Below, in pieces: positions 54,606-64,000 of a stretch of 64,000 nucleotides of DNA. Both the position numbers and the translations under genes were made by a program. A model generated the notes under the pieces. That model searched no databases, was not told the DNA's origin, and saw only the letters and a list, made by a program, of their open reading frames with translations. The DNA comes from Terfezia claveryi. Its lineage: Eukaryota; Ascomycota; Pezizomycetes; Pezizales; Pezizaceae. Within the stretch, counting starts at the first letter, position 1, and each line of letters begins with the position of its first letter. The stretch lies in the NCBI GenBank assembly GCA_015179025.1, contig WHUX01000080.1, forward strand, positions 62,001 through 126,000, written 5' to 3'.

Positions 54606-54782
54606 TCTCAAGAGTGAGACCAAAAGAGGTTTCGCATCAACAATTGTATGGGAAACCACCAAAGGTTTACTCGGAAACTTTTGGTGGTTTCAGATAAACC
54701 TTTTGAGGTTCCGAACAAAACTTTTTTTAGGTTTCGCGTATTATGGTCTTCGTCCTATGGAAACTTTACATAGGTCTCACTA
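54606..54782. repeat. Small foldback element
   Basis: Terminal agtgagacc (54611) pairs with ggtctcact (54773). Inside, GAAACCACCAAAGG pairs with CTTTTGGTGGTTTC around 54652-54691. The repeated word ggtttcg/gaaacc fills the rest. Possibly a miniature inverted-repeat element. Confidence 0.5.
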
Positions 54783-54799
54783 GTGAAGTCACTGCTAGG

Positions 54800-55040
54800 G
54801 CTCGTGACAGAAGCCAATGCAAAATCTCATGTAAATTCACTGCACGGAAACCTGGCAAAGGCCTCGAATAGAAGCCAAATAAATGTCTCATGCGAATTTA
54901 AATTTAACCCTACAGAAACCTAGCAAAAGACTCGAATAGAAGCAAAATAAACGTCTCATGTAAATATAAAATCAAACCTACAGAAACCTAGCAAAAGACT
55001 CAATCGAATAGAAGCAAAATATATGTAAATTTGAAGCACT
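54800..55040. repeat. Degenerate tandem repeat of about 70 bp
   Basis: Three to four units of gtctcatgtaaat ... acagaaacctagcaaaagac then tcgaatagaagcaaaataaa. The following 450 bp (to about 55480) continue with scattered gtctca/ggtctc words but no gene. Confidence 0.65.
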
Positions 55041-55480
55041 TAGGAAAGTAAATGATAGAACCAAATACTGTACAAAGACCTTGGATACAGGGCAAAGAGA
55101 GTGCGAGAGATCGAGGTATATATACAGGAGGCCTCGGAGAGCCAAGGCCGACAGCAAAATAAACTTCCCGACGAAATTATCAGATAACGAGATAGATAAC
55201 AACGACAGATAACAACGGAGTCGGAGAGGTGAAGACTAGCTTCTCTTAAAATGAATAAACAACCTCTTACAATGAGAGCTAGTAGAGGCGGTAGGAGACC
55301 TCACCTTGATCTCTAGTCTCGATCGAACCTTAATAGGGTCTCACGATGTAGCTAAGGCCTCCCCAAAGTCTCAAACTATTCTCCATAGCCTTTTTGAAGG
55401 TCTCAACTTGCTTGAAAAGTCTCACTTCTTGTAGCATTTTGCGCATATTCGATATGGTCTCTGAAAATCAAATTAGAGGG
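55041..55480. other. No supported gene
   Basis: Ordinary-composition sequence with repeated aggtctca/gtctcac words. Possibly part of the same non-coding element as the two repeats to its left. Confidence 0.3.
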
Positions 55481-55559
55481 TAAGGCTCGATACAAGAAGG
55501 CACGCCTCAAGGCAGCACTCTAAGCCCTTTAACTTCCTCATCTAAATATCCAGACACTA

Positions 55560-57131
55560 GTGAAATCTTACACCATCTGCAAAGAAATCCAGATTACAAG
55601 CAACCGACCTCAGTTCCGAAACCCCTGCAGCCTCCCTAAGCCCCAAATCATGCTTCAGCTACACGATATAACTCCTCGCGTTACCACATCCCGACACTCT
55701 ATTCAGGAAACACAAAGAAATAGTAGATGGGGTTCTGGCCACCGCAGCTGCTGAGGATTCACTAGAAAGGGATAAGCAGGAAGATACCACCCTACATGTA
55801 CTCTCCACGCCGGACCCCAAAACACTAATCAGGAGGAAGCCACACAGCATTAGAACATTAGGTAGGAATCATCCTGGGCGAGAACCTCACTTTCCGACCG
55901 CACATCAAATCCCGCACAGAAAATGCTAGACGTCCTTCTGAGACTAGGCTACTCTCATAAAGGCATGATCCCCAACTCCATCCGCGCCATGTACACTAAG
56001 TGCATCAGACCCATCTTCACCCCGGACTCCGGGCTCTGGTTCAGACCCTCACCTTCGGGCAAACCAGACTTCAGGCTACCGGCGTAGCAGACATGGAACG
56101 CATAGAATACCAAGCTCTGCGAAGGATATGCGGTACATACCATGGCAGCTCCAAGGGAAAACTCGGCTGTTAAACCTCTAGAATGCAAGGTACACGACCT
56201 CTCTGCGACCTGTACAGCTCGAGTAGTTCATACTGGGACTCATCTATCCGTGACATGCTCCCACACTCGTTCTCGAACACCCAAGACCGTCCAACTGTCA
56301 GGATCCATTAAACCCCAGGACCCAATCACCTCCGCTTTCAATATCGCCACCGTGAGACCTCCCCCTGCTCAGCTTTGGGGACTGTAACAAATCCACCCCC
56401 TGCAGCCTCATTCCCCTCGTCTTATGTGAGCCATCAGATGCGCACTCGACATCACAAGGTGGGTGGGCAGCCAAGACAGGCAACTTAATAGAGGAAGCTT
56501 GGTTGATACGCTTCACTGACGGTACTGGAAGGGCCGGACACATGTCTTCTGCCTTCGGAAGCTCCGAGGGTGAACCCCCATCGAAGGGCCATGAGTACGT
56601 TGGGGAGCAGTCCACCTTCTCGGATTCAGAACGTGCTGGCTATCGTCCTAAGCCTCCGAGAACACAAGGACAACATCATGCTCACTATCTTATCCGACTC
56701 AGCGGCAGCCATATCCAGCGCCATCAACATCTTCAGAGGAGAGCCAGCAAGGAGTGGGATTGAATTCGAGATAGTGGAACTCCTCGCGGAACGACACCTA
56801 AATCACTACGACACTTCCATCCCCTGGGTCCACTCCCACATCGGCATCAAAGGAAACGAGGAGGCAGACAAACTAGTAGCTTTTGCCTCCGCCACGAGGC
56901 AAGTATCCCTAGCTCCCTCAAAGGTTACAGAGGGGGGGTCTCAGACAAGCCTCGAAAGGACACAGGAGCAAAGCCCGCACAGCAAAGAGGTTCGGAGTAA
57001 GAAGATCAGATTGGAGCCGACGCACTCCCAGCTGAGAACGGACAAAGGACCCCAAAGCACTGGCTTCATAGAATCGGCAGATCTGACTCTAGCGCCTGCC
57101 AGTGCAGACACGGAGCCTTCACTTTTCATAT
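55560..57131 (+). mobile_element. Tad1-like LINE, RT thumb to RNase H
   Basis: Successive frames give MLDVLLRLGYSHKGMIPNSI and RAMYTKCIRPIFTPDSGLWF (RT thumb), EYQALRRICGTYHGS, then an RNase H domain: IRFTDGTGRAGHMSSAFG (first Asp), LTILSDSAAAISSAINIFRG (catalytic Asp), and PWVHSHIGIKGNEEADKL (His/Asp end, near 56850). The RNase H part from 56570 is open for 190 codons, the best-preserved LINE RNase H here. 5' truncated. The right end abuts the half-foldback at 57136 rather than a normal LINE tail. Confidence 0.75.
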
Positions 57132-58499
57132 GTATGTTCTAGTGCGTTGCGGGGTTGCAGGGCCGTTCCGGAATGGTATATATGTGTACTCTAAAGGAAA
57201 ATTGAGTGAAAAAGTCTATTAGTTAATACGTAATAAAAGTTCAAATCTCCGCTTGCTCAAAACTCTACTTTTTCAATCAGACTACATACTTCACTGCGAG
57301 GATATCCCATTATAGCTCTCATTAATAGTTCCATAGTTCTTGTTCCTTCCTACATACAGTAAAGTATCATGAATATGTGCGATGACATCAAATACATCAT
57401 GTTCCAAAACCTCTCGTTTCCCGTCATTATTTTTGCCAGCAATAAATTAGGTGCATCATTGCGCATCTCATATTCATTTATTGCCTTCCATCGCAGCTTG
57501 TTTGCTGGCCAATCACCTGCTGGGGCCTTCAAGTATGTGTCTCGGAGGTATGCTTTAATTTTGCGATACATTAATTAAGTATTGGATTTTAGGGAATTAC
57601 TTTTCATAGGTCAACCGAGATTTACTACTTATTGTATGCAAATACTGTTCACTTAGTACGCGCAGTACCAGAGAACGCTTCAGTTGCACTTCGAGATGGA
57701 GCCCAACCTAGGGGCGAAACTGATCCAAATCAATATCAGCATTATTTTCCCAACTGACATTATGGTACCAGTGGGAATGTTGCGGTTTGCTGGTAATACG
57801 TAGTGTAATGGTGTGAAGAGTATGTTTCGTTGGAGAGTATTGCTGTGTCACATGGAAGGAAATTTTTTACAGGATACTAGAAAGATTCAATTCCTCAATG
57901 GTCAGTTGCTGAATCCACAATGGACCAGAACATGTTCATATTAAAACAGCTCTGAGGGCAGTAGCCAACAATATGATAAAACTGAATATTATTTATGAGC
58001 CCTTCGCCCAACGCTCTAGACCTTCCTCAAACCTCCCCTCCACGCCATCCTGAATCACTACAGTGAGGTTTCCAATAACCTTTGGAGCCTGAATACCCAG
58101 GAGAGCTATATTTCAACTACCCAAACCAATCTCACTACAGCCATTTTTAATCCTTCCAAGTGAAGTCCTACTCAAGGGCATCCTCAACACCTACAGAGAG
58201 GTCTTGAATAGCTCGGAAGCTCTAATAGGAATGGGAAGGGCACTGAAGTGGAACAGGAAAGCCTACGTTAATTACACACAATGCAGGACTGGAAAGAGAA
58301 AAACCGCAAGTGTTGAGACATGTCCTGAACCCCATGGTGGACTATGAATGCAGGTTTCGCGAAGAGGAAGAGCCGGAAACCAGCAAGCATTCCTGAATTG
58401 CCGGGGTATGGTTTGGACAAAAGTGGAGTTCATGGGAACAGGGAGATGATACAGGAAGGTGGCTGCAGAAGAGGAAGGGTAGGGATAGGATGAGATAAC
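57132..58499. other. Mostly unassigned; half-foldback and a minus-strand fragment
   Basis: Begins with gttctagtgcgttgcgg (57136), a half-site of the 28091 foldback. On the minus strand 57571-57350 reads IKAYLRDTYLKAPAGDWPAN followed by KLRWKAINEYEMRNDAPN, a protein-like 73-codon stretch without a recognised family. The rest shows no gene, although the composition suggests decayed coding DNA. Confidence 0.3.
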
Positions 58500-58965
58500 A
58501 AAGATGAATTGTACTAAATATTAAAATATCTCCATGCTATCAGTGCGGATGAACATGAATGGTACTTAGGAATGGAAAATCACCATGTCCTCAAGGTCCG
58601 CTTCCAAGTGCTGCGTATATTCTCCCAAGTCTGCTTCCAAGTTCGCTCCAATTCCGCTTCCAAGTCCGCTTCCAAGTCTTCTTCAAAGTCTTCCCTCAAA
58701 GTCCGCTTCCAAGCCTTCTTCCAAGTCCCCTTCCAACTTTCCAAGTAGGCTTCCAAGTCCAATTGCGACTGCGCAGCTTGGTCGACAGGGGTATTCAAGA
58801 AGCTATGTGATGGATGGCAGCGGCTGCTACAATGCAAACCGGATTTAATACAGCTGCATTGTCGGGTTTGGTATTTCCCGTTGCACTTGTAGGAATTCTG
58901 TCATAAAAGTAAGACTAGGTGGAAAATTAATGCAGAATGCGGAAGAGATACTTCAGGACTATAAA
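58500..58965. repeat. Left member of a long inverted-repeat pair
   Basis: Pairs with 62265-62562 in inverted orientation (gcagcggctgctacaatgca, ttggtcgacaggngt, gcttccaagtgntgc are shared). The left member is longer because a gtccgcttccaa-type 12-mer has expanded at 58590-58760. A fossil coding sense exists in this family: the right member, plus strand, reads AAAATDMAAYTPVDQEIQSD then LEAQVESMQHLEADIEDHGD, and the left, minus strand, reads TPVDQAAQSQLDLEAYLE. Confidence 0.65.
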
Positions 58966-59079
58966 CTAAGTGCAGTACGGCGAGCAGCTTCACGAATTGT
59001 GATATATTGCAGCGTATTATCACGCCATGCACGCTCAGAAGTAGAAATATCAAATCTCTATAGAATTCGAATGTTAGGT

Positions 59080-60665
59080 GTATCTAAGGAGTCTGGAATG
59101 CCTACGGTAGTTGTATTGGGACGATTCCTGGGCGGGATGTCGTGCCGGGGACTGTCCCATTCGGCCGATTCCCGAACAGGAGAGAACATGTTCACCCGAT
59201 GCGTATTGATCTGCGGGCTTTAGGAAGGGGCGGAGAATGATACTACTGGGGAACGTCTTATTATAGTTGCCGAAACTGAAATGTACAGATCTGAGGGGGG
59301 TGACGTGCCGAAAGCAAAGATGATGGGGTGCGTGGAGGGTGAGAAGCTGAGCGGGAGCACTCAGCGGACATCTGACCTGCGTCATCAACGCAACCCCAAT
59401 CATGGTTTCGTACCGCTGGAGCCGCCTATGTTACAACATGCACCGGAGATCTTGCCGAAAGCCTGATATTCGATGCCTTCCATGTCTGCGTTGGATGGTC
59501 TAAACAAGTGCTGGGCTCCCCAGGTAAAGATAGGCCTGATGCACCCCGTATACAAGGAGCGTATTGAGCGGAGGCTCATCACTCTGGGTACTGTTGCCCA
59601 TCCTTGTTAGCACTTGTAATACGCTTCGCTTTCTCTGTTAGCAATTTGAAGCACTTCCGGAACCAGAGTTTGTTGTCCAATACAATAAGGCTTTCGTTGA
59701 ATGTAGCTTGTTCCCCGATCCCGGATGCAGGACGGCGTCCTTTTCATTACTGTAAGTATCCCACTTTAGCGAGTGCCTCGATGCTGCGGTGATTAGGGCT
59801 TAGTCTACCCTTCTCACTCTCACATTATGTTTGCTTTTGGAATGTCCAGAGGTGATGGTGAGGGGGTCAACATCGTCTGCGTAGCTAACAAGGACAATTT
59901 AGATGGGGTAAAGGTTGGGGACTTGGTGGTGGCGAAGTTGGCGAGAGCAGGGGTGGTTGGCGGCTGTAGTAAGGGTGCGGGAGATGAAAATGAGGAAATT
60001 GACAGAGCTGATGGGGCAAGCTTGAGACACCCCTTCATGTATTGTCCTATGACTTTGTTATCCCAGGCCATGTTACAATTGCGGGCGTAGAGGAAGCGGC
60101 GGACGAAGGGGATCAGGTGCGGCGGTGTGGAGTGGATAGGTCTTCTATCATTAATACCATTTGCCCTGACGTTATTGAAAAAAAAAGAATTTGTTTCTCT
60201 AAATCTGTTATGTGATTTTGTCTGATGATGATCGGTGTGCTTTGAATACAGTCAGCACCATACAATCTATGGTGGACCTGTTCTTCCTTGATCCGTATTG
60301 CACCGGGTGAAACAGATGTAGCTGAAGTTGTAGGCGGTCCGCCGTTCACTTTCCCGATGAACTTGCCGATGCAATTGGAGAGCACGATAGGTCACCAGCC
60401 TTGTACATGCTTGTGGTCTTTCTTTGGCGTTGGGATTATGATGATGTTAGTTCCCAACAACTTTGAATGGTGGGTTCGAAGGCAGTAAAATATCGGGTAG
60501 CTGATGAGAAGGATGCATGGGTTTGAGTGGGAAATTAAAATTAATAAAAATTCATGAAGCTCCTGTCCCTTCGTCAATGTCATAAACCTACAGTAAACCA
60601 AAATCGCCATGTCCGAACGCATTATCTTCCTCCGAACACAAATTCTCGCTGTTATCCTCGGCACC
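59080..60665 (-). mobile_element. Tad1-like LINE ORF2 with RT core, minus strand
   Basis: Read right to left. RT N-terminal part HHSKLLGTNIIIIPTPKKDH with QGWRPI- (60480-60390), LSNCIGKFIGKV (60385-60350), then RT palm motif C as SYADDVDPLTITSGHS (about 59890-59845), then LRSIRSLYTGCIRPIFTWGA (59575-59510) and an end resembling the post-thumb region. Frames are shifted several times. It is the only copy in the window in which the YADD catalytic box can be seen. It lies inside the inverted pair 58.5/62.3 kb, so it may have inserted into that larger element. Confidence 0.7.
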
Positions 60666-61241
60666 CAAAAACGGTTAATTCCATGAGAATCGCTATCATT
60701 GGCCCGGAATTAACGGCCGACCTCTGGTGTTTTGTAGAATTTGATAAGATCTACTTTTGATTTATCATTAGCAAGATTATTAGTTTGCTATCTAGCTGGG
60801 GGCCCACGGCCTATCGGATGACAAATCGCCTTTGGGAATTGCAAGATGCATCAATTTAAATTAGTCTCATGCCAAATTTAAATTATTCCATCCTTATTCC
60901 TTTTGGTTCGACAAGCTGAAAAAAAACCCATCTACGACACAGTGTCACTTTCGAAAATCTCTCGTCAACGACCCCACCCATCCCTCGTGCCCAACACACT
61001 GAGTTGGCTAATTTTGGAAAGCTCCGGCGTTCCTACTTGCGCATCCATAACGTAGAGAGCCAAGGCAAAGCCTGCAGAAGCCTCTCAACATAAAGGGACA
61101 CCCCAATAATATCACTAACAGGTGGTTATGCTTTAATAAAATCAGGTAAATACTATCCTTCTGTAAAATTTAAAGACTTTCAAACAAAGCTAATCCAATA
61201 CTAAATTCCCAAATAGGAGGAATGAAACTAGAGATACCAAT
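60666..61241. other. No supported gene
   Basis: Nothing recognised beyond short AT-rich stretches. Confidence 0.35.
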
Positions 61242-61553
61242 TCAGGACCTTCTCCCTGCTGATAAGATTCTCAAATGATCCCACACGTGCTCCTTAACCA
61301 TAGCCATTACCTCCGAGTAATTCATGTTTTGCGTAGATTCAAACTCACTCATCTTAGTGATTCCTGTCTCCATCCACTCCCCAACAATAAGCTTGATCAA
61401 CGTGTCAACAATTTCCTCCAGAAGCCTAGCACTCATCAGCGTACACCAGCGCCTCCCTGGAGTGCCTTCTTCATAAGTGAGAAACCCGTAAAGTTTTAGG
61501 AATTCCGTGAGCTCAGCCTTTAAAGAATCCTCAACTTGGGAGTTTTGAGACAT
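61242..61553 (-). CDS. Hypothetical 103-residue protein
   Basis: ATG-initiated minus-strand frame, MSQNSQVEDSLKAELTEFLK to ILSAGRRS, amphipathic and mostly helical in appearance, with a balanced charged composition unlike the shadow frames around it. No recognised domain. It lies inside the inverted pair 58.5/62.3 kb. It could be an element gene, a fragment of a longer decayed protein, or chance. Confidence 0.3.
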   Translation of the reverse strand: MSQNSQVEDSLKAELTEFLKLYGFLTYEEGTPGRRWCTLMSARLLEEIVDTLIKLIVGEWMETGITKMSEFESTQNMNYSEVMAMVKEHVWDHLRILSAGRRS

Positions 61554-62264
61554 TCTTATTGCAGCTATTGTTGTTTTTCTCTCTCTGGCGTTGCGTTCGG
61601 ATTAGTAGGGTATGCAAGTGTAGTAGAGACTATAGCAATGGACATGGCTCTGGAGTCCCTAATATACCTCTCTTGAGCCGTGGCCATGGCACAATTGGAG
61701 AGGCAGAATTAATGGACATCTGCCTTCAAGCTCGTAGTCATGAACTTGGCACTGGTAGCCACCTCCAGACCCAGTTCTCACTATTACTGGTTTATTTGCA
61801 ATCCCATAAGGGATATGTCCTATAGTTTATAGTTCCTCCGTACTTGTATTATATTGCTATATGTGATTCTGTTTAAACCCAAGCTCCTGTAGGATCCAAA
61901 ATTCTGCCCCGGCCAAGTTAATCCGGTACGAAACAATTCAGAATGAAATAAGAAATGATACTACAAATACCCCTCGTCCCTGACTCCGTCTCCTCGACTC
62001 CAGGAATATTCCGAGGCCGAAGGAATCATAGGTATGTGTGGTATGATCGGTGATCCTTCCTATATCATGCAGTGTTGGATGTAGTATCTTTACCACGCAG
62101 CACGCCAGACGCGTTGACAAATGCTGCACACTAGTTCATCCGAAGAATATTGAGACATATATGGTCTGGCCTTCCCCTGGAATCGGCTGATTCGCGAATA
62201 GGGCAGTTAAAGCAGGCTCACGGGTGGAAAATGATGAGTCTGAACTGCTCTGAGTTTGTATCCT
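61554..62264. other. No supported gene
   Basis: Open frames (61559-61825 plus, 62129-61938 minus) lack recognisable features. Confidence 0.3.
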
Positions 62265-62562
62265 GGTGAATGTCTTCCGCATTCCCTATTTATTTTTCAC
62301 CTAGACCTACATTTACTATTATAGAATTTCTGCAAGTGCAAGGGGGGATTCCAATCTCGACAATGAAGCTGTATTAAATCCGATTTGCATTGTAGCAGCC
62401 GCTGCCACTGACATGGCCGCCTACACTCCTGTCGACCAAGAGATACAATCGGATTTGGAAGCGCAAGTGGAGTCTATGCAACACTTGGAAGCAGACATTG
62501 AGGACCATGGCGATATTTTATTATTGTACAATTCATGTTGTTCCACAGTGATAAGAATGTGA
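62265..62562. repeat. Right member of the long inverted-repeat pair
   Basis: Inverted relative to 58500-58965. A plus-strand frame runs to the TGA at about 62561 and encodes an acidic coiled-coil-like stretch (DQEIQSDLEAQVESMQHLEA). The left member has the expanded DLEADLEAELE-type version. Similarity begins at gtcttccgcattccc. Confidence 0.65.
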
Positions 62563-64000
62563 TATTTTATCATTCGGTAGCGGTTGAGCATGGCAGGGAA
62601 ATGTCGAGGCCAATGCGGAACTTCATGTTGGCATTAGGATAAGGCGAGTTTCAATCACAATGTCCAGGTCATGATGTGTTTTCGCTGAATTGTGGCCAGA
62701 AATACTCTATAGTATTCTTGCCTTTGATAGGTTTCATAACGTGGCTGCTTCCATACCTCACTACGTCTAGTGCTGACTAGCGGCTGATATCATTGTTCCG
62801 GGCGCCCCAGGAGACCATTCATCGCCTCTGGCCCGGGCCCCGCGGGAGAATACGGAATGTCCGGGCCAGCCGCGAGTATGCGAAAAAAGATTGTTTACAG
62901 TATCTTGATAATTTAGATAATGTGGCTCTTGGGTGAGCTCATTACCCTAAACTAGACACATGACTATCCACCGGGTACTGTACTTAAATTATAAAGTAGG
63001 GTTGCGGACTCTGGCGACCTGCCACCTGATACATATGCCGGCCATTTAACGTAGGTGTAAGATTACGAGGTTATGCAGCGGAGGAATCGTGAAGAGAAGT
63101 GTGTGTATATTCAAAGTAGAGAGTTATCTAGATATCGCTATAGGCTTATTGCTATGGTCCTAGTGCTCTGTCTATCCAAAGAGATATTTTTCATGCGTAC
63201 TTTCCGGCTCTTTTATCCTTCGCAGTCCTTTCCCAATTGCCCCGATGCGGAATCCCAGTATCTCCTTGCATTCCCAATTGCCTTCTTTTGGTTGCTTACT
63301 TCTCGTGACCCTTCATGGGTACTAGCGAGAGTTATTCACAACAGTAGGCTCACCGGTGGAAATGAAGAGTCCGATAGAGACCTCTACTGGACTGTGAAGA
63401 CTCGGAGTCTGACAGAGAAGCTCCATAACCTCTACACAACTGCAAAAACTTTCTCCAACGTGCTCAAACAAATACCACTAAAGCTCATCAAAATATAGTG
63501 AAGCGCAACACAAATTGAGGTTTTTGTAATCGGAGATATTGTTAGTGTATATATCCCTCGACAAGATACATGTGGTACAGATGACCGATGACTCTATTGT
63601 CTTGTTGTGCGAAAACTCATCCAAACTGCCATGCTTCATTAACCACATTGCATTTTTGGATTGACAATATCCAACTAGGCGATGTGGTAGAGGTGTGTAT
63701 TCCCTAACTACCTACATAATAGCAACTACTATATGGCCCAAGATGACCATATGGCCAAGCTAGCTAGCGCGTGATCTGATATGATCTAGAGATAACACCA
63801 CAACTAGTGAGCTACTATAGTCTGGTTGGCACAAGCCTCTCGTAGGAGCTACTATGCATTTCGGGTATCATAGTATGAAAGTCCGCTGCCAAAACTCAAG
63901 TGCCTCGTCTTCAGGGTAGCGACTTGGGTGGATTTAGATAAAAGGGAGCAAATCGGCTTTCATCTACGAACAACGAATAGAAGGAAGGATTTTCTTTTAC
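62563..64000. other. No confident gene; LINE scrap near the end
   Basis: A 141-codon frame at 63073-63498 starts MQRRNREEKCVYIQSREL and contains one hydrophobic stretch, but it has no recognised domain. Part of it (aggctcaccggtggaaatga, 63350) repeats sequence near 62214. At 63818-63850 gtctggttggcacaagcc matches the LINE fragment at 25108. A short GC-rich island is at 62800-62870. Confidence 0.35.

Overview
The window looks like a repeat-dense, gene-poor block of a filamentous fungal genome, probably an ascomycete (Pezizomycotina). The signs are short introns of 50-75 bp with GTRAGT donors and CTAAC/CTGAC-like branch sites, Tad1-like LINE remnants, a Plavaka transposase, a Helitron, and paired mutated and unmutated repeat copies with the C-to-T/G-to-A signature of repeat-induced point mutation (RIP). 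The species cannot be named from the sequence. Almost every long reading frame belongs to a decayed transposable element. Only a few frames look like host genes.

Layout. 0-2.5 kb: direct repeats, a possible Thr-rich secreted protein, and a very G-rich minisatellite. 2.7-8.0 kb: a broken 2OG-Fe(II) (TET/JBP-like) dioxygenase gene on the minus strand, divergent from a nearly intact Plavaka-type transposase on the plus strand. 8.0-9.7 kb: satellites and a pogo-like transposase C-terminus. 10.3-15.3 kb: a full-length but nonsense-riddled Helitron (zinc-finger/Q-rich N-terminus, Rep, Pif1-type helicase). 15.7 kb: a tRNA-derived SINE. 16.9-19.3 kb: a satellite and an AT-rich RIP-mutated element whose unmutated relative lies at 28.7-29.9 kb. 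19.7-21.6 kb: nested LINE fragments. 23.4-24.8 kb: the most host-like spot, with an intact four-exon gene for a small cysteine-rich secreted protein facing a gene for a single-pass membrane protein that a 22-bp duplication has put out of frame. 25-36.3 kb: LINE pieces in both orientations.

36,855-51,914 is the outstanding feature. It is a 15.06-kb giant palindrome with arms of about 7.2 and 7.7 kb and a spacer of about 0.24 kb. Each arm carries, from the outside in: a terminal region with a perfect 30-bp palindrome; a four-exon gene for a gypsy/Ginger-like integrase with a C-terminal CXC-type cysteine cluster; a 34-bp satellite of about 2 kb; a SINE; a 20-bp minisatellite; a GC-rich block; a 35-bp repeat; and a unique block of about 0.55 kb. 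Both ends are sharp (TGTTCTGTCC...GGACAGAACA) with unrelated flanks. The arms differ by scattered substitutions, independent frameshifts and satellite copy number.

51.9-64 kb holds more LINE copies (two plus-strand, one minus-strand with a visible YADD box), foldback elements, a long inverted-repeat pair (58.5/62.3 kb), and weak unassigned frames. No rRNA gene, functional tRNA gene or CRISPR array was seen.
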